Shown: piece after piece, positions 24,501-35,624 of the stretch
How the letters are laid out: each line of letters opens with the position of its first letter
How positions within the stretch are numbered: the stretch's first letter is position 1
Assembly: GCA_958450365.1 (NCBI GenBank)
Contig: CAUEEP010000736.1
Coordinates: 992,001 to 1,056,000 of the forward strand
From: Mesorhabditis belari
Taxonomy: Eukaryota > Nematoda > Chromadorea > Rhabditida > Rhabditidae
Reading direction: 5' to 3'
DNA length: 64,000 nt
Notes under the pieces: generated by a model
What the model was told of the DNA's origin: nothing
What the model saw: the letters and a program-made list of their open reading frames with translations, nothing else
The model's database searches: none
Translations under genes and position numbers: made by a program

Positions 24501-27500
24501 TTTTTAAACACATTGTCTTTGAAGAAGAAAGAAGCTAACTCTGTTCACGAAATTCTTTCGATTTTCTTTAAACTTTAGGCTATACTTTGACATAAAAAGC
24601 TAAATTTATCTAATTTTATTATTTTATTAAATTTATCATAAAGTTTTACTTGTTCAACGATGCACTTTGCATTCAAGGCGCAAGGAATTTGCGAGCACGG
24701 GTCTTTCGTGCAGATCATCTCCCCGGTTCCATTGTCCATACACCTTAAGTTGATGTTGATGTATTACTGTTTTATTGATAAGTTGTAGTTTTAATGTATT
24801 AGTATACCTACCGTAAATACTGTAATAGTACCCCAGACCCATAATGACGGTGCGAAGTGTTGCGTAGTCTAGCTTTGAACGAGTTTTTCTCGACACTGGT
24901 TTATGCTACAATGCTCGCTTAGGTATCAAAAAATAGCTGAAATTCAGGGTTATTTTTTGATACCAAAGACGCATTTTTTGAAAGTACGGGTGCTTTGCAA
25001 AAAATGAAACACTAAAGACTACGCGACTACGCGGCTGTACGAGGGGGGGTGGGGTACTATTACAGTATTTATGGTAGATATAGTTTTAATATTCATATAC
25101 AAATCCTAGATAGTATCCTAATTTGTCTAACATTCTCAATTCCCTCACTTGAATCCACTCTTGCAGTCGCTCTCATTCTCACAGTACTTCGAGCTCTCAC
25201 CGACGATATCGCAATGTTTCCCGTGATACCCTGAAAGACTTATTTAGAAGATTGTCTATAAAATTAGAATACAATACCCTAGATCTAGAATACAGTAATT
25301 CTAAGTTTCAGCAAAACTTCCAGCAAACCCACCATTCTCACATTCACAGTGCTCTTTGCCGGTCGAATCGCGAACACATTTGCCTTGGTTGCAATTCAAT
25401 GAGCAAATCTCCTGAATATGGGATCTTATTAAACTTTACTTTAGATTTACAAGTTTTATGGCCAACAGCCTCATGGCTGTTGGGCATAAAACTGCATAAG
25501 TGCAACAGTTTTATGGCCAACCTGACAAAGCGTGCCGGCAAAGCCACTCGGACAAGCGCAGTGGAAATTCTTCTGTTCATCGTTCACTAGACAAATCCCT
25601 CCATTCAAACAAATGTTGCTGCTACAATTCCGCTCAATTGCTTTCACTGAAATTTAAGATTTAGATCTTCTTTTTTCAGAGCTTTAATCAAACTTATCTT
25701 TCAAAGCTATCTTTTTTTAAAAATTTCCCCCGATTTCAACAATTTCTTAAAGAAATTTTAGATGTCCGGGTAAACAAAAAGATGAAGAAAAGAAAAATTC
25801 ATGTCTTTTGATCGAAGTTCATTCCTTCTCTCTGCTATTTTCCCTGTTCAGCTTCCCATTCTCAATGCCGCGATGCGCTATGCAAATTTTGTGCAAAGCG
25901 ACATCCGATACCCCTTCTTCAGCCCTCTTTTATCCACTTTTCTCGACTTCAACGTATAAAAACGAAAACTGACTAAGAAGTAGTTTAGTACAATGGTTAA
26001 AAACACTTAAACCTATATTTACCTAGTTTTACTTCCCCCTTAAGAGTGTTAACGATAAACTATCCACTTCTCAAGACTCTCAGCTGGAGATCGGCTTTTC
26101 TTTTGGTGCTAGTAGTGTTTAGTACAATGGTTAAAAACACTTAAAGTGCTTCTCAAAAATGGTTGGATTAGAAAACATATACTAGTGTACTGTGCATTCA
26201 ATGATTAAAAACACTTAAACCTATATTTACCCAGTTTTACTTCCTCCTTAAGAGTGAAAACGATAAACTATCCATTTCTCAAGACTCTCAGCTGGAGATC
26301 GGCTTTTCTTTTGGTGTGAGAGTCACCTTGTGGCTTTAATTCTCAATCTTGCTCTTGATCGTTTCTTTGTTTAGCCAATTGAAAGACTAGCTTGAAAATG
26401 AATTGAAAATGAATTGAAAGTGAATTGAAAGAACTTAAAGTTCATCTCAAAAAGCTTTTTATTAAGAATTTAGGTGTATGCTTAAGTAAATCAAGTTTTG
26501 TAGATTTGGCAGTATAGTACAGGCAGTCAGAAAAAAAAGTTAGATTCAGCATGGCCTCTTTAGTAAGGTAGATTGATCTATTAGTCGTAAGGTACGTCAG
26601 TAAAACGGTAAATTGGTGCAACACATTGAATGCACAGTACACTAGTATATGTTTTCTAATCCAACCATTTTTGAGAAGCACTTTAAGTGTTTTTAACCAT
26701 TGTACTACTAGCACCAAAACTACTAACACTACTACTAAACACTACTAGCACCAAAAGAAAAGCCGATCTCCAGCTGAGAGTCTTGAGAAGTGGATAGTTT
26801 ATCGTTTTCACTCTTAAGGGGGAAGTAAAACTAGGTAAATATAGGTTTAAGTGTTTTTAACCATTGTACTAAACTACTTCTCAGTCAGTTTTCATTTTTA
26901 TACGTTTAAGTCGGGAAAAGTGGATAAAAGAGGGCTGAAGATAGAATCATTATTAGCAAGCATAGCATAGCTGAATCATTATTACCAAGCATTGAATGTA
27001 CACTACACTAGTCCAGTTTCTAATCCAACCATTTTTGAAAAGCACTCTAAAACTTGTTGTGTTTCTGGATTTGCTGGTGAATAACGAGGAAAGACACTTG
27101 ATTTCCATGAAAACACAAAAGAATGACTCTTAACAATGGATGGAAGCGATAGAGAAGTGAAAGAGAATCATTATTACCAAGCATAATACATTGCTGTATC
27201 CCAGTCAATGATTATTCTCACCCGCCAAGGTAAACAGTCAAATTATGGAGCCGATGCGGGTATTCTGAGCCGGTTTACAACCAGGATATAGCTTTAATCT
27301 TTGAAGAACATCATAAAAGTTTATAGTTTTTATGAATCAACTATAGTTTTTAAACCTTTGAATGTTTGTTCTCTTTACTTAAAATGTTGAATTCAACTTT
27401 GGTTCACTCTAAAGTACTCAAAAATAGCTCAAATTCCATTCCCGACACCGAATTCTATTTTCTATCACTATCCTGCAAAAAAATGAGATCAATCAAACTT

Positions 27501-30500
27501 TAATGCATGTACATATCCATATTTGTGCCCCTTTTTCCATTTTTTTTGTCACCTTCACAAATATGAATTGGAAAGGAGGCTATTTGAGTGCGCTTGATTA
27601 GATTTCTGGGACAGGTGAGCGGATCCAAAGGGAAATGGGTACCTGGTGAAAGGCCATTTGTGGTCAGGGTATTGTCGATAGGATTAGCAATGCTTGACAC
27701 ATTATACGCCAGATTAGCGAAAGACAATGAGTCGGTTCTTGTGTAAAAAGTGAGTAGTTAGACGACTTTTTCAACTTTTGATAACATGATTTAAAATCTC
27801 CTTCTACTATTCATTCCCAATCCGAATCCCCATCGGTTTCACTGTTCTTTTCATGTCTCTTTTCTCCTGTTTTGCCATTCGTGGTCAGGGTATTGTCGAT
27901 AGGATTGTCAGGGTATTGTCGATCCATTCGTGGTCAGGGTATTGTCGTGTAGGATTCGGTCAGGGTATTGTCGTGTAGGGTTCGGTCAGGGTATTATCGA
28001 TCCATTCGTGGTCAGGGTATTCTCGATCCATTCGTGGTCAGGGTATTGTCGTGTAGGATTAGCAATGCTTGGCACATTATACACCAGATTAGCGAAAGAC
28101 AATGAGTCGGTTCTTGTGTAAAAAGTGAGTAGTTAGACGACCTTGTGAAGTTTTTATGCTATTGGTCAAACCATAGACATATTCTAATTCAAAGATCAAG
28201 TACAGAGACTTTTAACTTTAACTTTTAACTAATAAAGAATTTCTAGAAGTTGATTCAGAAAACTGGGATTCTTTTGTAAACTCTCGGTTATTAAACTACC
28301 TTTTAAATCATAATGAATGATATTTTGAGCTTTCTCATTTCTCCTAGCTTTCTAAAGTCACACTTAGATCATATTTTTATCAAAACTTTTCCACTCCTTT
28401 CCCTTCCGTTCCCTTCTTTTCCTTTGTGCAGAAAAGTATTCATTATCAGCTCAGTTCTTTCGGATTCTTTTCATCTAATGGTAGATGGGAAAAGAAATGG
28501 ATTGCGCGATATGGAATGGAAATAGAAATGAAAGGAGAGAGAATCGATCACGCATTATCGTTTCACCCTATGATGTGAATGGTTTACAGGAAATGGAGAA
28601 ATGAAATGAAACACAAGGTTGAAACTTACCGAAACGTGGATCTGGATAGTCCAGCAGTAAAGCTAAAGCTAAGACCAAGACTAGTTACGGTCCAGGTATA
28701 GATCAAATAGGTGATCAAGCAAACAGCAAACAGGTACTTCTTGTGGATCTGGACAGTCCAGACTTTGCCAGTCAAACAGCTAGGCCCGAAACTGATTTGG
28801 AGAATCTGATCTGAATCTCATAGCATTTCTCTTTCTCTATAAAGGGATATTGAATGAGAATTTTCAATAGAATTTCAACTTTTGATAACATGATTTAAAA
28901 AATCTCCTCTCTATTCATTCCCAATCCGAATCCCCATCGGTTTCACTGTTCTTTTCATGTCTCTTTTCTCCTGTTTTTTCCTCTCATTGATCGACGATCG
29001 TTCATTTTGCATACCCTTCTCATTCCTTTCAATCCTTTTCTCTTTTTTCAGTTAAAAGAAATTCGTGGCTCTCTTCCGCGCCATTGCCAATTGCTCTATT
29101 GTAGATCGGTGTCCGTTTTTCGGCAAACTTCTTTTTCCTTAGCCCACCCTTGAAACTGTGGAAAATTGAGGGATTCGCCTAATTGATTGGGATGAGAGAA
29201 TAGATTTTAGAATGTAAAACTCAACTTGAAAGACATTGAGTCGGTTCTTTTGTAAAAAGTGAGTAGTTAGACGACATAGTACATAGTACATTACAGTTCT
29301 TTTGTTAGTACAAGGTTAATCATTTGTACTTTGTACTTTGTACTTTAAGCACTTTCCAGTGCACTCAATTTTTTGTTTTTCTTGCAAGCTTTGCTTCAAG
29401 CAAATTGTAAACAACTCAGCATACTAGAAAAGCTACGTTTACACTTCTAAGAGCACAAAGTACTCACTCAAAGAGAGCATTCCTAGATTGCCCGCTAAGA
29501 ATTGACTATAATAGCTATGACTCAGCTAATCAACAAATCGTTTAACCTAGCTGATCCTTTAAAAACAACTCTAATTCCATTTAAAGTTAGACCTTTTTTT
29601 TTCCTAAAAACCCCCGTATTTTCGGGATATTTTCAATGCAAAAACGAGATATAATTTGCATAAAATGCTCGCCGATTCTCTCACCCAAAACAACATTGGT
29701 CCGTCTTTTTTTTTTGAAGTGGATCAAAGGAGAGAGGGGACTTTTTTTCTAACCCCAAAAAAAAGCAAAGGGTTAGCCTCGAAATTTGCACAAAATAGCA
29801 GCCAATGGAACGATTCCCACTGAAATTGACAGTTGAATTGAAAGGAAAAAAGAGAAAAGAGTTATTGAAAAGACTGCAGAAAGGAAAGAAGGGTCAATTG
29901 CGAGATTTTTTGGCGGACGATCTCTTTACTTTTGAGTCTCTATGAATTTGAAATGATTGATATTTTGAAAAGTATGTTATTTACTCATGTACATGTACAA
30001 TATGTACATTAAACTGAAGCTGATAAAGCATTCTATTAGCTTAGAACGGTAAAAGTTATACATAAATATTCTGATACTAAAGTTGAAACCAAAATATTTG
30101 CAATTATTTAGATATTTAATTAACAAGAACCCATTTCTTCTAATCTTTTGAAGCCAATTTTTTTCTGTCATTGATTGATGTTCAAGAAAACAACAACAAA
30201 GATGTTTAGCCCAACACTTTTTCCAGCAAAATCTGCTCCTTCAGTGAACTTCGCATCCCCAAAAACCCCAATCAAGTCGAAGTTTCAAGCTATTTACCGA
30301 GGTGTTACATTGCGAACCGAAACAACATCCAGGCTTTTTTCAGCTATACCGGAAGCTTTCCCCTCCGCTTTGGACTATCCCTGTTTTGTGAGGAACCCTC
30401 TCTCCCCTCCTTGAATACTTTCCCATAGGACCCCACCTCTCCCTCTTTCCCTCACTCTCATCCATCGCTAAGGTGTTTGTCTATTTGCCTTGTAAGGGTC

Positions 30501-33179
30501 TCTCCTGGCTTCAACGCGGATTCGAAAAACCACACGAGAAGTCGATTATTTGGGGGGTGCTTATCCATCATCTTTATGTCAGATTGTTTGTTTGTTGGTT
30601 ATGATTGATTGTGAGGGATTGGCTTATTGGAAAACTTGGGCATTAAGAGATTCAATAAGTTTAAGAAAAAAGAAAAACTATAAGTGAATCAAAGAGCTTT
30701 GTTGAATAAAGGAGTTTTCGGTCAGGGTATTGTCGTGTAAGATTCGGTCAGGGTATTGTCGTGTAGGGTTCGGTCAGGGTATTGTCGATCCATTCGTGGT
30801 CAGGGTATTGTCGATAGGATTCGGTCAGGGTATTGTCGATCCATTCGTGGTCAGGGTATTGTCGTGTAGGATTAGCAATGCTTGGCACATTATACACCAG
30901 ATTAGCGAAAGACAATGAGTCGGTTCTTGTGTAAAAAGTGGGTAGTTAGACGACCTTGTGAAGTTTTTATGCTATTTGTTTGTTTGTTGGTTATGATTGA
31001 TTGTGAGGGATTGGCTTATTGGAAAACTTGGGCATTAAGAGATTCAATAAGTTTAAGAAAAAAGAAAAACTATAAGTGAATCAAAGAGCTTTGTTGAATA
31101 AAGGAGTTTTAGGGTTGAATTTCATCTAAAGCCAGCAATTTCAAATCTACGAATTTAACACTGATAGACATCTAGGGTATAAAGGTGAAATTCCACTATA
31201 AAGGAAAGACGAGTGCTCAAGGGGGAACCTCCTAAAACTCAAGATGGCGGATAAACAGTGGATCTCTTTAGCGAAAAGGGAGTGACTAGTCTCAGGGCTT
31301 TGAAAGCCTTGAGGGTACTAAAGACGTGAACAAATTCAGCTGACACAGTGCTTACTACAATTTGGTGATCGATCTCTACAAAGTGAATCAATCCAAACTA
31401 CTCGATCAAGTTGTACTTTGTGCTTAGAATTGGAAACGCATCATTTCTGATGAACTGATCGTCGTTAGATCTTCATAGTCTTAACAGTTTGGTGTTTGAA
31501 GAAGATTAAAAATGAATTTGGTACCCCAGAAAGATTACGCTTACGTAAAAAAGCACAAAATCCAATCAGTGACGAATGGGGATTGAGTGCGTCAGAACAA
31601 CTGCATTTACAGGTTTATGCACAATGTACACTCATAGTTATACAGCTCTTAACTTTCAGAATCTATCTAAAGCTCATTAGTTATCTATTTGATTGCTTAA
31701 AACCCAAAAAAGCGATCCTCACAATCAAACTCGCAACTTTTTGAAGTCACCGCTACCATTCACTCGCTTATTTACCGAATTTATGCCCGATCTGGCAACA
31801 ATCGAGTCTGTGCATATATCAGAGATTTGGCCTACCATTATTCCCTTGTTCTCTGTTCTCTTTCTCTTTCACCAGCCACAATAATCATCATTCAAATTAT
31901 ACAAAAAGAGAAAAAAAATAAAAGGTCACCAAGGGCACAATACAATAAACAGGAACAAGCATTTCCCCCCTCATTTCCATTTTCATTTCTCTTTTCACAC
32001 AAGTGACAAAGGAATGGAAATTAGTTGAGTAAATAATCGAGTGTTGTACTAGGGATCTAAGTAATCAGAAAAAAAACGGGGATGGTAACCCGGGTAATTT
32101 GGAGTGTTGCTCAAGGTTGAAGGTGCTTTTTGTAACTCTTGAAAACAAGCCACTAATGGAACTGAAAAAAACTTGTAAATTTGTAAACTTGTAATATTGT
32201 TTTTAAAATTAACAATAAGGTTTACAGATTAAGCTCTAATTATACGCTATAGCGCTTGAAATATAACCTTTTTACTTTTTGAAAAGTGGATTTTGTTGCT
32301 TTTAAAGATATTATGGTAAACACAGAATTGCCAAAGTCAGTTTTGTTACATTCGATTAGCTTTAGATTTTGCATCTATGTTAGCTTTCAAATTTTCGATC
32401 AATCATAGTCAGTCATAGTAATCTTTAACTGAATACTCATTCCAAATTCTTATTAGTTAAAGCTAAAAGCTCAACTCTTGGCTCAACTATAGTCACAAGT
32501 AATCTTTAGCTGAATCCTCATCCCCAATTCTTACTAGTTCTTACTAGTTAAAACCAAAAAGCTATACACTTCTGCCCAATTCCCACACTATCAACCCCAA
32601 ACTTGTCACCTTTGATATTTCTATGGGAAGTGAAGTCGAGCATAGGAAAGAGAAAGCCGCATCTCGTCATTTCCCCTTTTCTCTTTTCAATTTCTCTTTG
32701 TGTGTGAGTGAAATTATGTCAAATCCATTTCCATCCGCTAACACCAGCCATTTAGAGCAAAAAGAAAAGCCTTTTTACTCACACATAGAGGAAATCAACG
32801 GGATTTACCAACGAGAGATTGAAACATTACTTTGTATACGTTCTTTGCACTCAAAAATCGGAACACACCCTTTCTGGTGCCGTCAATTATCAGTGCCGCA
32901 AGAAAAATTAAGAATAGACTATGCTAAAAAGGGTGCGATTCAGTTTGAGTACGAAGTACGCACACAAGGCCTATCCTAAGCGTAAACGCAAGCGATCTGC
33001 CATAAAGATGCTTGAGAATGAAAAGATTTTCGATTCAATTACCTATCCAATCCCACCAATCAGATACTCAGCACAATTGTTTTTTTAAAACCCAGCTTTG
33101 GTGGATTGATGAAAATCGCAAATTCATTTCACTCACCTAAATTTGGCGCGTAGAGAAGCAATAAAATAAGTCGTATCAT
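14249..33179 (-). CDS. crb-1: Crumbs polarity protein, about 43 exons
   Basis: Single-pass apical membrane protein that sets epithelial polarity through cytoplasmic PDZ and FERM partners (family knowledge). Exon 1 (33137-33179) gives the signal peptide [14 protein letters not shown] and ends in phase 1. Exon 2 (25522-25646) continues in phase into the first EGF domain. In order: about ten EGF repeats (25.6-22.6 kb), laminin-G 1 (22.2-21.4 kb), EGF, laminin-G 2 (21.0-19.9 kb), two EGF, laminin-G 3 (19.5-18.8 kb), and about a dozen further EGF repeats, several with calcium-binding DxxEC starts. Then a transmembrane exon (15471-15575), a FERM-binding exon (15267-15332) and the last exon (14249-14293) ending PPEERLI-stop. 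About 1,660 residues, close to other Crumbs proteins, with three LamG domains as in CRB1. Upstream, a TTTCTAG acceptor at about 33204 could be a trans-splice or leader-intron site, and a five-codon out-of-frame upstream frame precedes the start. I name it crb-1 by the tail and domain plan; a second worm paralogue cannot be excluded. Confidence 0.93.
14446..15108. mobile_element. Tc1/mariner-type palindromic MITE in the last crb intron
   Basis: The ends read CAGGGTTTTCCAAAACAAAG and, inverted, CAGAGTGTTCTAAAAACAAA, bordered by TA (14444-14445 and 15109-15110). The arms are about 330 bases each and diverged, so this is a long hairpin. Open frames in the arms are mirror images of each other, not genes. 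Confidence 0.85.
15665..15914. mobile_element. Palindromic MITE with TTGGTCAGCTGATCCAG ends, in a crb intron
   Basis: The left arm TTGGTCAGCTGATCCAGTTA and the right arm ending TAACTGGATCAACTGACCAA flank a 250-base element in the intron before the transmembrane exon. A short ACATTTA run precedes it (15637-15662). Confidence 0.8.
19537..19667. repeat. Short palindromic dispersed element in a crb intron
   Basis: Begins GAAGTTTGTGCTTAGATAAA and ends in the inverted form AGCACAAAATTAAC. Inside are GAATTC and GAGTGCACTAGAAAGAGTGC. Related to 13420-13685 and 29333-29462. Confidence 0.55.
22340..22559. mobile_element. MITE, ACCGTATTTTCTCTAATAGTAG family, copy 3
   Basis: Terminal repeats TACCGTATTTTCTCTAATAG and complement; lies in a crb intron between EGF-coding and LamG-coding exons. 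Closely matches copies 1 and 2. Confidence 0.9.
24117..24381. mobile_element. MITE, ACCGTAAATACTGTAATAGTACC family, in a crb intron (orientation 1)
   Basis: Begins TACCGTAAATACTGTAATAG and ends in its complement. The G-rich/C-rich inner end (CCCCCCCGTACAG) lies on the left. With the inverted copy at 24809 it brackets the crb exon 24650-24743. Confidence 0.9.
24809..25076. mobile_element. MITE, ACCGTAAATACTGTAATAGTACC family, in a crb intron (orientation 2)
   Basis: Same family as 24117 but reversed: the inner end GTACGAGGGGGGGTGGGGTA is on the right. Terminal TA borders are present. Confidence 0.9.
25980..26940. repeat. Inverted repeat with tandem sub-copies in crb intron 1
   Basis: GTACAATGGTTAAAAACACT occurs at 25990, 26116 and (without its start) 26200, each followed by CCTATATTTACC or a near match. 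The reverse complement lies at about 26690 and 26845. The segment with TCTCAGCTGGAGATCGGCTT is also mirrored. Confidence 0.7.
27880..28070. repeat. Minisatellite GGTCAGGGTATTGTCG, block 1
   Basis: Seven to eight units of GGTCAGGGTATTGTCG joined by TGTAGGATTC or ATCCATTCGT spacers. The same array type is at 30720-30870. The open frames across both are repeat artefacts. Confidence 0.9.
29333..29462. repeat. Short palindromic dispersed element, third copy
   Basis: Left part GTACTTTAAGCACTTTCCAG, right part ACGTTTACACTTCTAAGAGC followed by ACAAAG. Related to 13420-13685 and 19537-19667. A GTACTTT triplication precedes it. Confidence 0.45.
30720..31112. repeat. Minisatellite block 2 and tandem duplication
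   Basis: 30720-30870 repeats GGTCAGGGTATTGTCG five to six times. The segment before it (30588-30718, with GTTTGTTTGTTGGTTATGAT) is copied again at 30976-31112, giving a tandem duplication with a period of about 390 bases. Confidence 0.8.
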
Positions 33180-33409
33180 CTCAGGATCGGCATGAATGAA
33201 TAACTAGAAAGTGAATTAAAAAAATCTGTCAAAACGATATTTGATCAATAATGTAGGTTGCGGAAAAAAATGAAAAAAAGCTTCACAGGTGGGAGGCGAG
33301 GGGAGGAGAACACCCAGATTCATCCCTAATTAGCCCGAATTGACCGGTGATGATGGGTGAAGAAATTATTCACACAAAATCAAAATTTAGGAGCCAGTTG
33401 TTTTTTCTC

Positions 33410-34190
33410 TTTATATCATACTGTACGTTTCATTACTGAAAGAGATACGTTAAAATGTTGTCTATGCCCAGTTATTAGGTACAGATTAGGTACAGCAAGC
33501 CTGTAAAACGCTTGCTGAGGCTACAATGGGAATAGCACTGAAGGTGTTAGACTCAAAAACTCCTAATAAGCTCGAGAAAATTGAAAACAAAGAAAATTCT
33601 TAAATAGATTTGAAAAAGGTTTAAACAAGTAGTACGTTGTGATCTCTACTATATGTGGATGAAATAGAAGAGGGAAGGGCTGGAAAGGGTTAGAGGAAAG
33701 GGGTGGAGGGCGGAGCCCATCCCTACCCTATCCCCCTACCCCCTATCAAGTGGATGCGATGCAGAGTTGTAGTGGAAAGAGAATGAAGAGAATGTGCACG
33801 TTCACTTCTCTTGACAATGAAACAATCACAATCACCTGCTGAGTCTGATTCAAACCAGTGATCAAAGTTAGCCAGTTAGCCAGTTAGCCGAAATTATCCT
33901 TTTTTTGATAAAACTACAGCTTCAAATCTGTAAATAGAAAAGCCACACAATAGAAGAAAAAGGATTGAGGGGGGGATTGTGAAAAAAAATGGTTGCTATG
34001 GTGGCCAAAAATTGGCGGTTATTATCCGCCGGGATGTAATGGTCAAAAGAACAAGAGATTTGTACAATATCGAACAGAACACAAGGAATTTTTATAAAAA
34101 CTGATTTGATGATTGGAAAAAAGAAAATTTTAACAAAGACTTTCAAGTCAGAAAAGATTGAATCTAGGAGTGGCAGCTGAAAGTTTTTTA
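33410..34190. repeat. Segmental duplication, left copy (partner 54590-55275)
   Basis: The sequence from TATCATACTGTACGTTTCAT through AAGTAGTACGTTGTGATCTC to the stretch with TTATCCGCCGGGATGTAATG is repeated at 54590-55275 with small indels. It flanks the TRAIP-like copies in both places, so a block of at least 2.7 kb was duplicated. No gene within it. Confidence 0.85.
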
Positions 34191-34197
34191 GGAAAGT

Positions 34198-34473
34198 GGG
34201 GTAGGCTACTTTGCGTCAAATTTTTTGCGCAACTTAACTTTAAAAAAAACGGGGTAGGCTAGTTTCCGCAATTGGATCGTTTGCGCAACTCGGCATAACT
34301 TTCTTCTAAGTCGACCAATCTTTATGATTTTGGTGTCATTTTGTAGAACTCAATAAATGCAACAAAATGAAAGCAAAAATCATAAAGATTGGTCGACTTA
34401 GAAGAAAGTTATGGCGAGTTACGCAAACGACCCAGTTGCGCAAAAAAAATTTTGGCGCAAAGTAGCCTACCCC
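34198..34473. mobile_element. Palindromic MITE, GGGGTAGGCTA family
   Basis: Starts GGGGTAGGCTACTTTGCGTC and ends AGTAGCCTACCCC. An internal second start (GGGGTAGGCTAGTTTCCGCA at about 34254) suggests one copy nested in or fused to another. It is absent from the partner duplication at 54.6 kb, so it arrived later. Confidence 0.8.
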
Positions 34474-34479
34474 AGGAAA

Positions 34480-35600
34480 GTATCATAATACCTGAATTAG
34501 AATTTTCAATTTTAGGTTTTTTTTTCAAAACAATCTTTATACTTTTTTATTATTTTTATTAATATTTAATAATACTTTATTTTAGATTAAAAATTTGATA
34601 GTTTTTTTAATCGAAAATACTAAAATTCAAGTTTATTTTCTATTAAAAAGTTCAAAGTGCACGATTTTTTTTTTAATAAAGAAAGAAATTTGTACATTCC
34701 CAGGTGTTACGATCGGTATTTTGATAAAATTGACCAAAATTAAGATTATTGAAGGAGTAAATTTCAAAAAAAAAACATCTAAAACAGGTGGAAATCCTTG
34801 AAGCAAGCGCCATTTAGTCGTTTTTTTTTTCTCCGGCTGAACTTCGACAACCGTTGACGGCACTAAATTGAGCAAAAACACACTCCCCATTCTCGGAACA
34901 TCTTGATCTTCAAAGGAGATTGCTCAGAAAAACGAGTTTCCTTCTTTTCTTCGTTCTCAAAGAAGCAAAATGAATAGCTCAACGGCTCAATTCATTGGTG
35001 GTCGCGAATTCTTCAATATGATCAACGTTTGATAAATTTTGAAAGTGAAATGAATCAAAGTTATTCGTCAACAATGTCTTCTGACATTTCAGTGAGTGTT
35101 AAGTGATTGATTGTCCACTCTTTTGTCCCGTTGATCACCGCTTTGAATGGAGAGAAATAAAGGAGTGCGCAAAGTGGTGGCGGTGACCACAAGACAGGAA
35201 AAGAAAGGAGTGAAATCTGAGCCCTTCCTTTTGCTTTTCACCCCCCCGAATTTCCCTGTTGCCTCAATCAGCTTTCCTGTTGTTACTCCATTTTTCACAC
35301 CTTTTCGAACATCCGTCTGTTCAAACTTCAGAAAGCTCGTTTTATAAAGGGAATGCAGAAATTGTCTGATCGTTTCTATTGCCAAACCATTTGATTCTAC
35401 GGAGGCGAGAATTTTTTTGCACTGAAATGTGTTAAAATTTATTGATAAAGGCCTTTTTTCAAAAAGCCTCGTCTGCATGCACAAATTACGACAAATAGAC
35501 AATCGAATAATTTTAAATGACCAGTAAATAGTACATTCGAGATCATGAAATAGCAATCACATACGAATATCAGAGGCGAGAATGAGAAATAAATAAAATG
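34480..35600. repeat. Gene-free; 35220-35590 is duplicated at 50965-51330
   Basis: The segment with CCCGAATTTCCCTGTTGCCT, TTTTCGAACATCCGTCTGTT and GATTCTACGGAGGCGAGAAT is the common 3' flank of the TRAIP-like copies. The long minus-strand open frame at 35089-35556 lies entirely in this flank. I see no splice-supported exon in it. Confidence 0.6.
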
Positions 35601-35624
35601 CAAAATGTCCCATGATATGACTTT

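Larger units (their letters stand above)
25647..33136 (-). other. crb intron 1, about 7.5 kb, repeat-filled
   Basis: Bounded by donor TTTAG|GTGAGT and acceptor AAATTTCAG, in phase. It holds an inverted repeat (about 25980-26330 against 26640-26940), two minisatellite blocks (27880-28070, 30720-30870), a repeated 110-base segment (27684, 28049, 30870) and a direct duplication of about 135 bases (30588-30718 and 30976-31112). I found no convincing exon on either strand. Plus-strand open frames at 30175 and 32623 have no family resemblance. Its size suggests regulatory content, but nothing in it is recognisable. Confidence 0.7.

Noticed and set aside
24654..24896. 80-codon minus-strand frame as a separate gene
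   Set aside because: It is a crb exon (24650-24743), read partly in another frame, extended into the adjacent MITE.
27930..28121. Repetitive frame, similar to one at 30730-30918
   Set aside because: Both translate the GGTCAGGGTATTGTCG minisatellite.
30175..30414. 79-codon plus-strand frame inside crb intron 1
   Set aside because: Basic, Ser/Thr/Pro-rich composition without family resemblance or splice partners; the evidence is too weak to call.
32623..32979. 118-codon plus-strand frame near the crb start
   Set aside because: No recognisable domain, no splice or promoter context, and it contains a fragment of the dispersed CTTTCTGGTG repeat.
35089..35556. 155-codon minus-strand frame
   Set aside because: Lies in the duplicated 3' flank; the second copy at 50.97-51.33 kb does not keep the frame open, so it is not conserved as coding.
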